From: a virus
Length of the DNA: 35,732 bases
Virus record (IMG/VR): IMGVR_UViG_3300034111_000256
Coordinates: 1-35,732 of that record
Strand: one strand, 5' to 3'
Under the pieces are notes generated by a model. It saw nothing but the letters and a program-made list of their open reading frames with translations. It was not told where the DNA came from and made no database searches. The position numbers and the translations under genes are program-made. Shown here piece by piece: positions 21,992 to 30,154 of the stretch (position 1 is its first letter; each line of letters opens with the position of its first letter).

Positions 21992-24382
21992 TCACACCCA
22001 CTTAGGCTTAGACTTAGGCATAGGGACAACATTATTGTCTTTAGGCTTCTCATCGTCTTTAGGCTTCTCATCGTATTTAACCTTATTCTCTAACATTTCC
22101 CTGAGTTTAGATTTTTTATAATCGGCTAACATGTGCGGCGCGCAGAATATGTGCTTCTTGGTCTGATATTCCGGCGTTCCTACAGAGCCGCAATCAATCC
22201 AGCCTGCTTCCTTGAGCGCCTGAAACAGCGCCGCTGGCGGTATCTTCATTTTAGTAGCTGGCGCTTTAGTTGATACAGCTAGATCTTGACAAATCTTATG
22301 GAATGGACTGCCAATAACTTCACGATCAAATGGCGGCTCTTTGTTTCTTATCGCGTCTAAGATGTAACTCTCAGCCAGCGACATGCCGCTTTCGATCAGC
22401 GATGCCTTATAATCGGTAAGCGGCGGCATCATGCCAGGATTAAACTTAGCCACGTCGCGGTCGTGTAACCACTGAGCGATAGCGTTGAAGCCCTCGCGCT
22501 GATACCATGCCGCCATAGCCGCGCCATCGCGTGGGTGCATACGCGGCGCAGTAGACCACACGCAGAACCAGCGACGGTCGGTTGACTCAAGCGTGATCGG
22601 CAGACGATGATTTGTAAACGCTAGAACGAATAAACGGTTGAGCATGTAATAGGGATGCAAGCCCTTACGGTTGATCGAGATTAGATCCGGCGGCGCAGCG
22701 ATAAGCGGCTTGAGTTGGTTAGCCAATGCGCGGCGTTCAACGGCCTCGCCTTCCTTTAACTCGTTAAGAACAACGATCTCGCTTTCTAAGAGATAACCCC
22801 ACTGATTGTTGATTAGCTCGTTCTTTATCAAGCCATAGTTACGATGGAACGGCCCGCATATGCTCCAGATAAACGGTGCCCACATGAGATCCTTACCAGC
22901 GCCTTCATCGCCGCCGTGTAAGACCGCATGGTTTATTTTAATCTTAGGCTTTTGCAGCTTGAACGCCATCATATCAAAAATATGTTCACGCTCGCCAGTC
23001 TCAGGGACAAGCAGCTCACAATGCTTGTGCCAGCGGTCTATACTCGCGGTTGACGGAACGATAGCTGGGCGCGCTTCAAGCCATTTATTGCCATAGACAA
23101 GACCATCGCGCGTAATCGTCGCATTCTCACCCGATGCGTAAGTGATCTCATCGACAATCTCTGCTCCTTTGGCTTGTCTGTTTTCATCATAAAAAGTCGC
23201 TGCCTCAACTTTGCGCCCTGTGTGAACTGATATGCACTTAGTCCCACGGTAGATGGCGTTAAACGAAGGACGCGACACCTCACGCCGCGTCACCTTATTA
23301 AAATAACCATCATCAGTTACAACATAAGCCCACTCATCAAACCAAGTCGCGCGGTCTTCTATAGCCTCAGTGCGTCGTTCTGCATCTTCTTGACGAACCT
23401 TAGCGTCGTCGGGAAATATATCGTTAGGTTCGTTATTGGCGCGCAGCTTTTGACCAAGCTCTGATATAAGCTCACTACGTAGCCCTTGCTTCTCAGATGG
23501 GCCACCATTATCAGCGACCCATTTTAAAAAATAATTGCTGTCGATCTTATCTCTGCAATGACCGTGAAAACAAAAATAAGATCTCGTCGCAGCGTGATAG
23601 CGTCCTTCAATGCCTTCGCTGTGTTCTTCATGGTTAGGACAGATAACGCTGCGCCAGCCTTCATTGTTGATACTCGTTAAGATTAAATTATTATCGTTCA
23701 ACCATGCGGTGATGTTATCATTACCTGTATCTTTAATCTTTATAGGACGACCGCTCGTTGTATTGGCTTCACCTGGCGTTACATTAAGCGCGGTGCAGAT
23801 CTGTTCAAGCGTAAACAAACGATCTGGATTAAACTCAAGTAATTTAGCTGCAAAATTGTTGCGGCCACGCTTTAAATTAACACTGCCTGGCATACGGAAA
23901 TTACGAACTGGATTATTTGCGCCTTTGTCAGTGTAAAGCGCATCAGCTATGGCGTTAATCGCTGCGCTGAACTCATTCGTTGTCGGTTGGTTATCTGGAT
24001 CAAAAGCATAGCCCCACTGAATAGATCCTTCAGATGTTTCCATCTTCCAAGTAGGTTCAAGCGGCGGTATGATTAACTGACCATAATCTTTCAATGATCC
24101 AATGTCGTCTAACATCATAACAAGAACGTAGTCGCAGTTAGCGGCTGATGCGCTTACTTTACCGTCAACGAAACGCTCTTTTATATAACAGCCTGTGTTA
24201 CCATACCAAGAGTCGCCTTCTTTAATGCGCGCTTGTTCAGGTAAAAACGCAGGATAAGTAGACTCCGGCGTTCCGTCGGGGAAGTAATGCACTTCACCGT
24301 CACGTTTCTTTAATATCTGTTTAGTAAAAAGCGCTGTCTCACCATCGAATGAAAGGCTTTTAAGAAAGTCAACAAAAGTCAT
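21992..24382 (-). CDS. Primase-helicase (RepB/AEP-like primase plus DUF5906-type helicase)
   Basis: A 796-residue protein counted from the ATG that overlaps the polymerase stop as ATGA. Residues about 60-200 resemble archaeo-eukaryotic/RepB-type primases: YVLVMMLDDIGS (acidic pair D92-D93), WKMETSEGSIQWGYAF and NFRMPGSVNLK. A Cys/His cluster (C248, H251, C271, H273, C276) may bind zinc. Residues about 440-620 are the D5/NrS-1-like helicase: a P-loop GGDEGAGKD (490-498, with Asp where Ser/Thr is usual), EIVVLNE (535-541), FTNHRLPI and an ESTDRRW arginine finger (R603/R604). It should make primers and unwind DNA for the polymerase encoded just before it. The C-terminal tail carries a duplicated DEKPKD. 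Confidence 0.85.
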   Translation of the reverse strand: MTFVDFLKSLSFDGETALFTKQILKKRDGEVHYFPDGTPESTYPAFLPEQARIKEGDSWYGNTGCYIKERFVDGKVSASAANCDYVLVMMLDDIGSLKDYGQLIIPPLEPTWKMETSEGSIQWGYAFDPDNQPTTNEFSAAINAIADALYTDKGANNPVRNFRMPGSVNLKRGRNNFAAKLLEFNPDRLFTLEQICTALNVTPGEANTTSGRPIKIKDTGNDNITAWLNDNNLILTSINNEGWRSVICPNHEEHSEGIEGRYHAATRSYFCFHGHCRDKIDSNYFLKWVADNGGPSEKQGLRSELISELGQKLRANNEPNDIFPDDAKVRQEDAERRTEAIEDRATWFDEWAYVVTDDGYFNKVTRREVSRPSFNAIYRGTKCISVHTGRKVEAATFYDENRQAKGAEIVDEITYASGENATITRDGLVYGNKWLEARPAIVPSTASIDRWHKHCELLVPETGEREHIFDMMAFKLQKPKIKINHAVLHGGDEGAGKDLMWAPFIWSICGPFHRNYGLIKNELINNQWGYLLESEIVVLNELKEGEAVERRALANQLKPLIAAPPDLISINRKGLHPYYMLNRLFVLAFTNHRLPITLESTDRRWFCVWSTAPRMHPRDGAAMAAWYQREGFNAIAQWLHDRDVAKFNPGMMPPLTDYKASLIESGMSLAESYILDAIRNKEPPFDREVIGSPFHKICQDLAVSTKAPATKMKIPPAALFQALKEAGWIDCGSVGTPEYQTKKHIFCAPHMLADYKKSKLREMLENKVKYDEKPKDDEKPKDNNVVPMPKSKPKWV
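22037..22072 (-). repeat. 18-bp perfect tandem duplication
   Basis: GTCTTTAGGCTTCTCATC occurs twice in direct succession near the 3' end of the primase-helicase gene, duplicating DEKPKD in a disordered tail. It is a recent in-frame slippage event with probably no functional cost. Confidence 0.9.
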
Positions 24383-26301
24383 TTGCCATACCGCCCCATA
24401 ACGGAAACTTCTATATTTAATGGTAAACCTTCCGCCCATGACGGCGGCGTTTTCATTATTCGTTCTAATGCTTTTTGTGCTTTGTCTGGATTATCTGTTT
24501 CAATAACAATTTCATCGTGAACGTGTAGAACAGTATCAAAACCTTCATCATCAAGGCAGCGTAAAGCATGGCGTAAAATATCTGCGGCGGTAGCTTGTGT
24601 AATATTTTCACAAGCTAATCCTTTCCATAGTCTTGCACGCGGCCATTGTTTAGCGTCGGCGCTAGGCTTAAATGACGCTTTAGCGTATGTTACCTCTTCT
24701 TTGGCGCTATTAAAATCGGCATACGGATAGCACAGCCTGCGACCCGAAGGGAGAATATACCAAAGGTGTCTATTCTGCCGCAAGTATTTTACGCGGCCTG
24801 CTTCAAACTCCGTGTCGTCATTTCGCATAGCGCTTGTGTAGGCTTCTTGTAACGCAGACCAAAAGTCAGCGGCCCAATCATTAGCCTTTCGCCAACCGAT
24901 GACCATCTGGTTTGCTTCAGTTTCAGGCAAATCAACGCCGTAGATGCGCCCCATCGCAGCGAACGCGCCAATACCGCCAGCAAATCCACACGCAAGCTCT
25001 TGAACTTTACCGATCTGTCGCTGATCTTTTGTTACTTGATCTTCTGTTATATTAAATGTTTTAGCCGCGTTTACTTTATAAACATCAGCGCCCGTCTCAA
25101 ACAAAGTTAGTTTGGCTTGACCGTTATTGGACAACCACGGAGTTATACGGGCTTCAATGGACGCCCAGTCTGCTACTACAAACTTTTTGTTAGTGGCTGG
25201 TATTAACGCGGGGCGTAACATACCCTTGAGCACATCTGTGACGCGCTTACCATGTATAGGCACTATCGGTTTACGACGCACCATATCTTGACGAACTGAG
25301 TCTGGTTTGTCTGCACACTTACGTGCGAAGTTATGCACTTGCGCGCCGTATGATGACGCTCTGCCCGTGGCGCTGCCACCTGCGAATACAAACGCGCCGC
25401 GCACACGGTCGTCATCTCCGGCGAGTTGTTCAAGCCGTTTGAACTTAGCGACCGAGGACGCCCACATATCATCGGCGCATTGTATGACCTCAAGGACATC
25501 GGGCGGCACTTGGTCAGGGTCGCCCATTGACAACAGCGCGGCCCGCACGCTCTTGTCGATAGACGGCTTGTCGTTCTTGACCGCCAGCGCACGCGCATCT
25601 GGCCCTAGCCGCGCTAACACCCACTCGCGCATCTTAGGACTGCGGACAGATGTGATCGCGCCTTTGGTTATATCAACCACGCGTTTTTGAATATCAACAA
25701 TCTCTGCATCAGAATAAAGCAGCGCGGCTTTGCACAGCTTGACATCTACGCGCACGCCTCTGTCGTTGATGCGTTCGTTGACGTGATAATCGGTTAGCTG
25801 TTCTTCACTCAACGGTTCGATGCGTTGGCTGAAGTCTCGCATAGCGCGAACGTCCTGCGCGCAGTATCTAATTAGACCTTTCATATCTTCGTCAGTGCCT
25901 TTAAACGGTGGTGTGCAGAGCTTCTTAACAAGCGCGCCGCCTTTGTGATCTTTACGCATTGACGCGCCCATGAAGCGCCCGACATCTTCTAACGATCCTG
26001 GCATACAGTTAGCGCGTGCCTGTGCAGAGGTGCAGTAAAAGCGATCTATTGGCATCGGCATACCAAGCACATGCTCTATGATTAGTCGCTCGAAGGCTGC
26101 GTTATGCGCGCAGATTTGATGGTCTGGAGCGTTAGCGAATATCTTACGCATCTCCGACACGTTCGTCGTGACGTTGACGCTCTCATCATTAAAAGCAAAG
26201 GCCATGCACAACACTTGCGTCGAAGGATGACGAGCGTAGTTATATACGCCCGCCACCTTCAGATCGCACTCGCTCCGCGTTTCAAAGTCTAACCAGATCA
26301 T
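24379..26301 (-). CDS. Family A DNA polymerase with 3'-5' exonuclease
   Basis: A 640-residue replicative polymerase. Its DnaQ-like exonuclease has motif I at D5-E7 (WLDFET), motif II near HNAAFE (66-71) and motif III YCAQD (D150). The polymerase domain has motif A ADWASIEAR (D378), motif B around RQIGKVQELACGFAGG (429-443) and motif C LHVHDEIVIE (D596). All catalytic acids are present, so it should copy and proofread the phage genome. The 5'-3' exonuclease of bacterial Pol I is absent, as usual in phages. Its start and stop both overlap neighbours as ATGA, linking it to the primase-helicase. Confidence 0.93.
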   Translation of the reverse strand: MIWLDFETRSECDLKVAGVYNYARHPSTQVLCMAFAFNDESVNVTTNVSEMRKIFANAPDHQICAHNAAFERLIIEHVLGMPMPIDRFYCTSAQARANCMPGSLEDVGRFMGASMRKDHKGGALVKKLCTPPFKGTDEDMKGLIRYCAQDVRAMRDFSQRIEPLSEEQLTDYHVNERINDRGVRVDVKLCKAALLYSDAEIVDIQKRVVDITKGAITSVRSPKMREWVLARLGPDARALAVKNDKPSIDKSVRAALLSMGDPDQVPPDVLEVIQCADDMWASSVAKFKRLEQLAGDDDRVRGAFVFAGGSATGRASSYGAQVHNFARKCADKPDSVRQDMVRRKPIVPIHGKRVTDVLKGMLRPALIPATNKKFVVADWASIEARITPWLSNNGQAKLTLFETGADVYKVNAAKTFNITEDQVTKDQRQIGKVQELACGFAGGIGAFAAMGRIYGVDLPETEANQMVIGWRKANDWAADFWSALQEAYTSAMRNDDTEFEAGRVKYLRQNRHLWYILPSGRRLCYPYADFNSAKEEVTYAKASFKPSADAKQWPRARLWKGLACENITQATAADILRHALRCLDDEGFDTVLHVHDEIVIETDNPDKAQKALERIMKTPPSWAEGLPLNIEVSVMGRYGK

Positions 26302-26531
26302 TTTGGCGCATCATATCTTGTGCCGATAGTCTGGCCGTAACGGTTGCTGTAATACATGCCATACTCATCGCCTACGCCCGCCGCGACCATGCGCCCATTG
26401 CGGTCATAGATGAAAGTTTGCTCGCCGTAGTTCATCTCAGTGAACCTCTCCACCTCCTGTGCGTTCAAAGGCTGTGCGATAAGCGTCAACGATGCGGTCA
26501 AGAACAAAAAGTATCTCATCTGGTTTCTCAT
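26298..26531 (-). CDS. Small exported protein with signal peptide (start uncertain)
   Basis: A 77-residue frame. From Met5, MRYFLFLTASLTLIAQPLNA is a convincing signal peptide with cleavage before QE. The mature part has YDRNGRMVAAG and YYSNRYGQTIG units, typical of small periplasmic beta proteins. However, the first 95 bases overlap the 56-residue gene at 26437 in another frame. An ATG at 26435, preceded by GGAGGTGGAGAGG at nine bases, would give a 45-residue cytosolic form without the signal. Both versions cannot be separated by eye. Export is likely if the long form is used. Confidence 0.6.
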   Translation of the reverse strand: MRNQMRYFLFLTASLTLIAQPLNAQEVERFTEMNYGEQTFIYDRNGRMVAAGVGDEYGMYYSNRYGQTIGTRYDAPK

Positions 26532-26607
26532 GTTTGTCAGAGTATTCTTTAATGGTGAATAGTAGATCGCCCATCAGTTGCTTTAGTCGTGTTTCTTCGT
26601 CACTCAT
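26437..26607 (-). CDS. Small helical protein overlapping the exported-protein gene
   Basis: A 56-residue protein: MSDEETRLKQLMGDLLFTIK, EYSDKHEKPDEILFVLDRIV, then a short tail. The ATG follows AGAGTGGGG and overlaps the preceding gene by 8 bases. The sequence has clear amphipathic helices and resembles small proteins in other phage replication modules. It shares 95 bases with the signal-peptide frame at 26298-26531. Confidence 0.6.
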   Translation of the reverse strand: MSDEETRLKQLMGDLLFTIKEYSDKHEKPDEILFVLDRIVDAYRTAFERTGGGEVH

Positions 26608-26989
26608 CCCCACTCTCCCGAATAGCGGCGCGGACGTCGCCGCACACTGTTTGTAATCCTTGCCAAATTTCGTCTAATCTTTCTCGCAACATCTTATTCT
26701 CAGCGCGGAGACTTGCGTTTTCAGTTAGCAGCCGAGCGTTCATCTCAGCCTGCGCGTAAAACTTCGCAATCTCGCGCTTTACATCCCGCAATTCTGCGCT
26801 GTCACCCATAACCGCTGTCTTTACGTCGCGGCGCAGCGTTTCATTCTCATCGTAGAGTTGTTCAATTTGATGCGCTGCGTCATAATAAAGGTTTGGCTTT
26901 TCTTTTATAATCTCAGCATTTACCGCGCGATTTAACAGACGTTTAATAATATCTCTTACCCGTTCACGGTCGTTATCTTCGCTTCCCAT
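26600..26989 (-). CDS. Coiled-coil protein of unknown function
   Basis: A 129-residue, Glu/Arg/Leu-rich helical protein with long heptad patterns (residues 35-110: HQIEQLYDENETLRRDVKTA, LLTENASLRAENKMLRERLD). GAGGAG eight bases before the ATG supports this start even though it lies 34 bases inside the previous gene. No family is known. Confidence 0.68.
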   Translation of the reverse strand: MGSEDNDRERVRDIIKRLLNRAVNAEIIKEKPNLYYDAAHQIEQLYDENETLRRDVKTAVMGDSAELRDVKREIAKFYAQAEMNARLLTENASLRAENKMLRERLDEIWQGLQTVCGDVRAAIRESGDE

Positions 26990-27558
26990 ACGACTGACTC
27001 CTCTATCTTCGTTGGATCTTTTGCGTCTTGCGTTAAGAACTGCGTCTTGATAGGCCCAACGCCAAGCGCCATCCAGTAACGCGCGCCTGTTGCGGGCTTG
27101 CCGTTCCAGTTCTGTAGATAAGTGAACTGGATCACGTCTTGGTAATACACGCCCATCACATTGATCTGTGAGATGTGTTCTTCAAAATGCACGATCTGCA
27201 CACCGTTGCTTGCGGCGGGCGGCCAACATTTAAAGAAGTCGAACTTAGGGTAATCAATGTAATCAGACCCAACGTCCTGAAATTCACCCCAGCCAATCGG
27301 CGGATTGAGCACAACCTTCTTATTGCCAGGATAGTCATCGCGCCATTCAGCAACGCCAAAGCCAGGGTTGTAACGGTAATACCATTTGTTCAGCCACGCC
27401 CCGGCGCTGTCGTAGTTGTTATACAACATGCTATCGCTGCCTTTGTCATAACTAAACACAGACGTGAACGACGGCGTATCTGGCGCGGTGTAATCGAAGC
27501 GGCGTAACTCGCCTGACTTAAAGAACGGCCAATAGGCCGGGACAAATAATTTGCTCAT
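26956..27558 (-). CDS. Aromatic-rich protein of unknown function
   Basis: A 200-residue protein from the ATG that overlaps the preceding stop as ATGA. It is unusually rich in Trp, Tyr, Phe and Pro (VPAYWPFFKSGELRRFDYTA, AGAWLNKWYYRYNPGFGVAE, IGWGEFQDVGSDYIDYPKFD) and probably beta-rich. There is no signal peptide, membrane segment or catalytic motif visible. It sits inside the replication operon between a small conserved protein and a coiled-coil protein, but nothing in it suggests a replication role. Carbohydrate or protein binding is possible. Confidence 0.65.
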   Translation of the reverse strand: MSKLFVPAYWPFFKSGELRRFDYTAPDTPSFTSVFSYDKGSDSMLYNNYDSAGAWLNKWYYRYNPGFGVAEWRDDYPGNKKVVLNPPIGWGEFQDVGSDYIDYPKFDFFKCWPPAASNGVQIVHFEEHISQINVMGVYYQDVIQFTYLQNWNGKPATGARYWMALGVGPIKTQFLTQDAKDPTKIEESVVWEAKITTVNG

Positions 27559-27749
27559 GTCATTCTTCCTAGCGTGATATTTTTCTGTGCGCGTATGTCC
27601 ATGTTTGTGTATGTCCAACACTCGCCGGTCGTATCTATGAACACAACCCAAAGCAAATTGTGTTCTGGGCCATAGTCAATAACCATATGTGCGACGCCTG
27701 CGCCTTTCGGCGTAACTACAGGCAACGGCGGATTTAACTGAACAATCAT
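27555..27749 (-). CDS. Small conserved phage protein
   Basis: A 64-residue protein from the ATG that overlaps the HTH gene stop as ATGA; the five extra codons upstream are read-through. MIVQLNPPLPVVTPKGAGVA, HMVIDYGPEHNLLWVVFIDT, then GECWTYTN and VRAQ-like IRAQKNITLGR form a compact beta pattern that I recognise from many phage genomes without a known function. Confidence 0.7.
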   Translation of the reverse strand: MIVQLNPPLPVVTPKGAGVAHMVIDYGPEHNLLWVVFIDTTGECWTYTNMDIRAQKNITLGRMT

Positions 27750-27931
27750 ATTAACCCACCACAACGCACTTTATCTTTTGCAAGTGCCAGTCTTGTTCGC
27801 GCTGCGCTTGGCGTAATGCTAAGAATCACAGCGATGTCTTTAACTCTAAAGCCCTTTTGAAAGAGTTTATATACCTCTTGTTCTTTGGACGTTAGACGTG
27901 TTGCATCATTCCAAACTTTACGTTCGGTCAT
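27746..27931 (-). CDS. Small solo helix-turn-helix regulator
   Basis: A 61-residue protein with a LuxR/sigma-4-type helix-turn-helix across residues 13-53 (LTSKEQEVYKLFQKGFRVKD, IAVILSITPSAARTRLALAK). AGGAAG precedes the ATG. It is the first gene after a terminator, so it may open its own transcript and regulate the following replication genes. It resembles the HTH protein at 20746 in size and layout, though the two sequences are divergent. Confidence 0.72.
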   Translation of the reverse strand: MTERKVWNDATRLTSKEQEVYKLFQKGFRVKDIAVILSITPSAARTRLALAKDKVRCGGLI

Positions 27932-27949
27932 CTTCTTATCTTCCTGTTT

Positions 27950-27993
27950 AGAAAATAATGGGGCGGCACGGTGTCACGCGAACGCCGCCCCAT
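27950..27993 (-). terminator. Terminator after the DNA-binding-type gene
   Basis: A perfect 10-bp stem, ATGGGGCGGC with GCCGCCCCAT, spans a 16-base loop. On the minus strand it is followed by TATTTTCT. It separates the nuclease/210-residue gene pair from the HTH-led remainder of the operon. Confidence 0.7.
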
Positions 27994-28026
27994 CACCCAA
28001 CCTAGACGGTATTACTAGGCAGGGTA

Positions 28027-28659
28027 TTAGCTACGGCGGCGACGCACCGTGCTTGCTGCTTCAGGCATCACATCTTGACCGTCACTGCCGTCTAAGCCGA
28101 TCCATTTAACGATCTTGAATACAGGAGTGTAAACACGACCATAAACCTTATGTGCGTAATATTCACTACCAAGTTCTACCAGCGGCACAATCTCTTCAGG
28201 AGCTGAGTCAGACTTATCCGCTACTTGGTGCATAAGCGCTGTTAAGGCGCGCTTCCCACCAACGGACGTTGTTGAGAAACGCGCGTTTAACTCTTCATCA
28301 GAGCCTTGCACACATTTCACAGCCATGCCCAGTTGGTTCTCCCAACCACGCGCAGCGCCACTGGGAGGTGGCCCAAGATCTACCGAATCAAGATCAACAT
28401 TTATCGGATACATCTTTTCAGCCAATACTTCGCCTTGGCCCCAAGCAATAAAGCCGTGGACAAAAGAGAAAGGATTGACCGCCCATATGCTAGTCTTCTC
28501 AATTTCAGTCTGGTCAGCGCCGACGACCCAGTGGCCGGTCTTGTCCATCTTGATAATTGCTGAGTTCAAAGGCGCAAAGTCGGTTTTCACCGAACGCAAC
28601 ACCTGTGAAAGATTAGCTATTACGTTATGTTCAACATTGAACTTTACTATATCAGACAT
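28027..28659 (-). CDS. Conserved phage replication-module protein, possible ssDNA-binding protein
   Basis: A 210-residue protein of a type found next to DUF2800 nucleases in phage replication cassettes. The block IWAVNPFSFVHGFIAWGQGE, then ARGWENQLGMAVKCV, FSTTSVGGKRALTAL and VYGRVYTPVFKIVKWIGLDG is conserved in my recollection of such proteins. The beta-rich middle and basic C-terminus (VRRRRS) suit DNA binding. In many phages this slot holds the ssDNA-binding DUF2815 protein; this sequence is not obviously DUF2815. Its start overlaps the nuclease stop by one base. Confidence 0.68.
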   Translation of the reverse strand: MSDIVKFNVEHNVIANLSQVLRSVKTDFAPLNSAIIKMDKTGHWVVGADQTEIEKTSIWAVNPFSFVHGFIAWGQGEVLAEKMYPINVDLDSVDLGPPPSGAARGWENQLGMAVKCVQGSDEELNARFSTTSVGGKRALTALMHQVADKSDSAPEEIVPLVELGSEYYAHKVYGRVYTPVFKIVKWIGLDGSDGQDVMPEAASTVRRRRS

Positions 28660-29765
28660 TACTTCACCTGTAGTTTAAGTGTGGCAGCACGGATGTGCTT
28701 ACCGAGTTGCAACACGGCTGGGCGCGGATCTGACTCCGGCGCAATCGTGTTACCCGTTGAAACAGCAACGACGTGATCTTTTGGCAACTCTAGCTTGTGT
28801 TTCTTCAACACCTTCTCTAGCTGCGCTGGCGATCTCAACTTCGTCTCTGTTAATTCATCAGATTCAAGTCCCATTTCTCTAAGAGCTTCCAATGCGCCTT
28901 CGTCGTTGACCCACTGACGTGTGGCGCGCTTTGGCACAAGTTTGAAACCAGGGATTGTGATGTTGTTTTCAAGCGCCTGTTGCGCCATCTCACGCACAGA
29001 TTTGATCCAGTCTTCAAGACGATCTGCGATAACAAGCGCATTGCTGTATCCCTCTGGAGATATGCTGTTAAGTTGTATCCGTAACGCGCGCTCAGTCTCG
29101 CCCGTCATAGCAGGACATATTGGCTTGGCTGGACACCACTTGCAATGATCGCCAATCTTAACAGGCGCGTTAGGACGCAGCGCTGTTGTAACGGCGTCGT
29201 AAAGATCACGCTCGAACGCTTTGACGCGACCTGGCGTAGTAGCCCAACGCTTTACATATGGCGGTTGGACAATGATGCACTCTATTTCAGTGACGCCCTC
29301 GAACGCCCAACGGGCTTCGTCAGTCCGCATAGCCGCAGCGGCATAAAACAAAAGCTGATGGTTCTCGACAGCATCCACCGCCACCCCATCACCAAACTTC
29401 CAATCGAGAACAACTGCACGATTGCCAATACGACCAATGAGGTCACATGATCCGAATACGCCAGCTAGATACCCTCCAAAGGAGACGGAGATCTCAGTCT
29501 GAAATTCCATCTGTGAATTAGGATCAATCTCATTCAGCGCGTCAAGGGCAGGGCGTAGTTTACGCTCAATGAGATCATCGCCAAGACCGAAATCATCAAC
29601 AGATGCACCATGAGATAAGATCTTGTGTATCGCATCATGTAAGAGTGATCCTTCCTCTGCATATTTTGATGATGGTCTTGGGGGAACGGATTGCGCGAGC
29701 TTAACAGAGCCAGGGCAGTTCATTACGCGCTTTGCAGTTGAGCCGCCGACTATATCCGAGTGCAT
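28659..29765 (-). CDS. Cas4/RecB-like nuclease, DUF2800 family
   Basis: A 368-residue PD-(D/E)XK nuclease. Catalytic-type residues are H43 (EEGSLLHDAI), D108 (GSCDLIGRIG), D121 and K123 (VVLDWKFGDG) and Q137. Cysteines C17, C208, C211 and C217 (RVMNCPGS; CKWCPAKPICPA) form the four-cysteine arrangement that holds an iron-sulphur cluster in Cas4 and AddB-type nucleases. It probably processes DNA ends during phage replication or recombination. It leads the minus-strand replication operon, with AAAGG nine bases before the ATG and a good -35 upstream. Confidence 0.87.
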   Translation of the reverse strand: MHSDIVGGSTAKRVMNCPGSVKLAQSVPPRPSSKYAEEGSLLHDAIHKILSHGASVDDFGLGDDLIERKLRPALDALNEIDPNSQMEFQTEISVSFGGYLAGVFGSCDLIGRIGNRAVVLDWKFGDGVAVDAVENHQLLFYAAAAMRTDEARWAFEGVTEIECIIVQPPYVKRWATTPGRVKAFERDLYDAVTTALRPNAPVKIGDHCKWCPAKPICPAMTGETERALRIQLNSISPEGYSNALVIADRLEDWIKSVREMAQQALENNITIPGFKLVPKRATRQWVNDEGALEALREMGLESDELTETKLRSPAQLEKVLKKHKLELPKDHVVAVSTGNTIAPESDPRPAVLQLGKHIRAATLKLQVK

Positions 29766-29790
29766 TGTATATTACCTTTCTGTGATTTGC

Positions 29791-29820
29791 ATACTAGACA
29801 ATTTATTACGGATGTGTCAA
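29791..29820 (-). promoter_or_regulatory. Promoter of the replication operon
   Basis: On the minus strand a perfect -35 TTGACA (29815-29820) lies 18 bases from TAGTAT (29791-29796), a four-of-six match to the -10 consensus. It sits 26 bases upstream of the nuclease ATG, in the divergent gap. Confidence 0.55.
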
Positions 29821-29830
29821 ATAGTTTTTT

Positions 29831-30154
29831 ATGACTGATTTGGAAAAAGATATTGAACGCTACTTTGTAAAGTCCGTTCAATCACTTAACGGTGTCGCGC
29901 TTAAATTTAACAGCCTGTCCAATCGTGGCGTTTCTGACAGAATTGTCTGTTTACCAAACGGCGAAACATGGTTTGTAGAGTTAAAACAAGATGGCGGCAA
30001 GCTATCGGCGTTGCAAAAGATATTTGCCGAAGACATGAAAAAGTTGAATCAGCGTTATGCGTGCCTCTGGAATCGTGAACAGGTAGATAGATGGACTTAC
30101 GACCGTATCAACATGAAGCCGCAGACTTCCTCTTTTGTAAAGACAGAGCCATGA
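29831..30154 (+). CDS. VRR-NUC nuclease
   Basis: A 107-residue stand-alone VRR-NUC domain. The motif SNRGVSDRIVCLPNGETWFV (D36), then ELKQDGG (E50, K52) and the helix around Q62 make up the PD-(D/E)XK active site. Such proteins cleave branched or flapped DNA and in phages are commonly paired with an SNF2-type helicase. The ATG is preceded by a T run and no ribosome-binding site, so the mRNA may be leaderless. The last 64 bases overlap the helicase gene. Confidence 0.87.
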   Translation: MTDLEKDIERYFVKSVQSLNGVALKFNSLSNRGVSDRIVCLPNGETWFVELKQDGGKLSALQKIFAEDMKKLNQRYACLWNREQVDRWTYDRINMKPQTSSFVKTEP

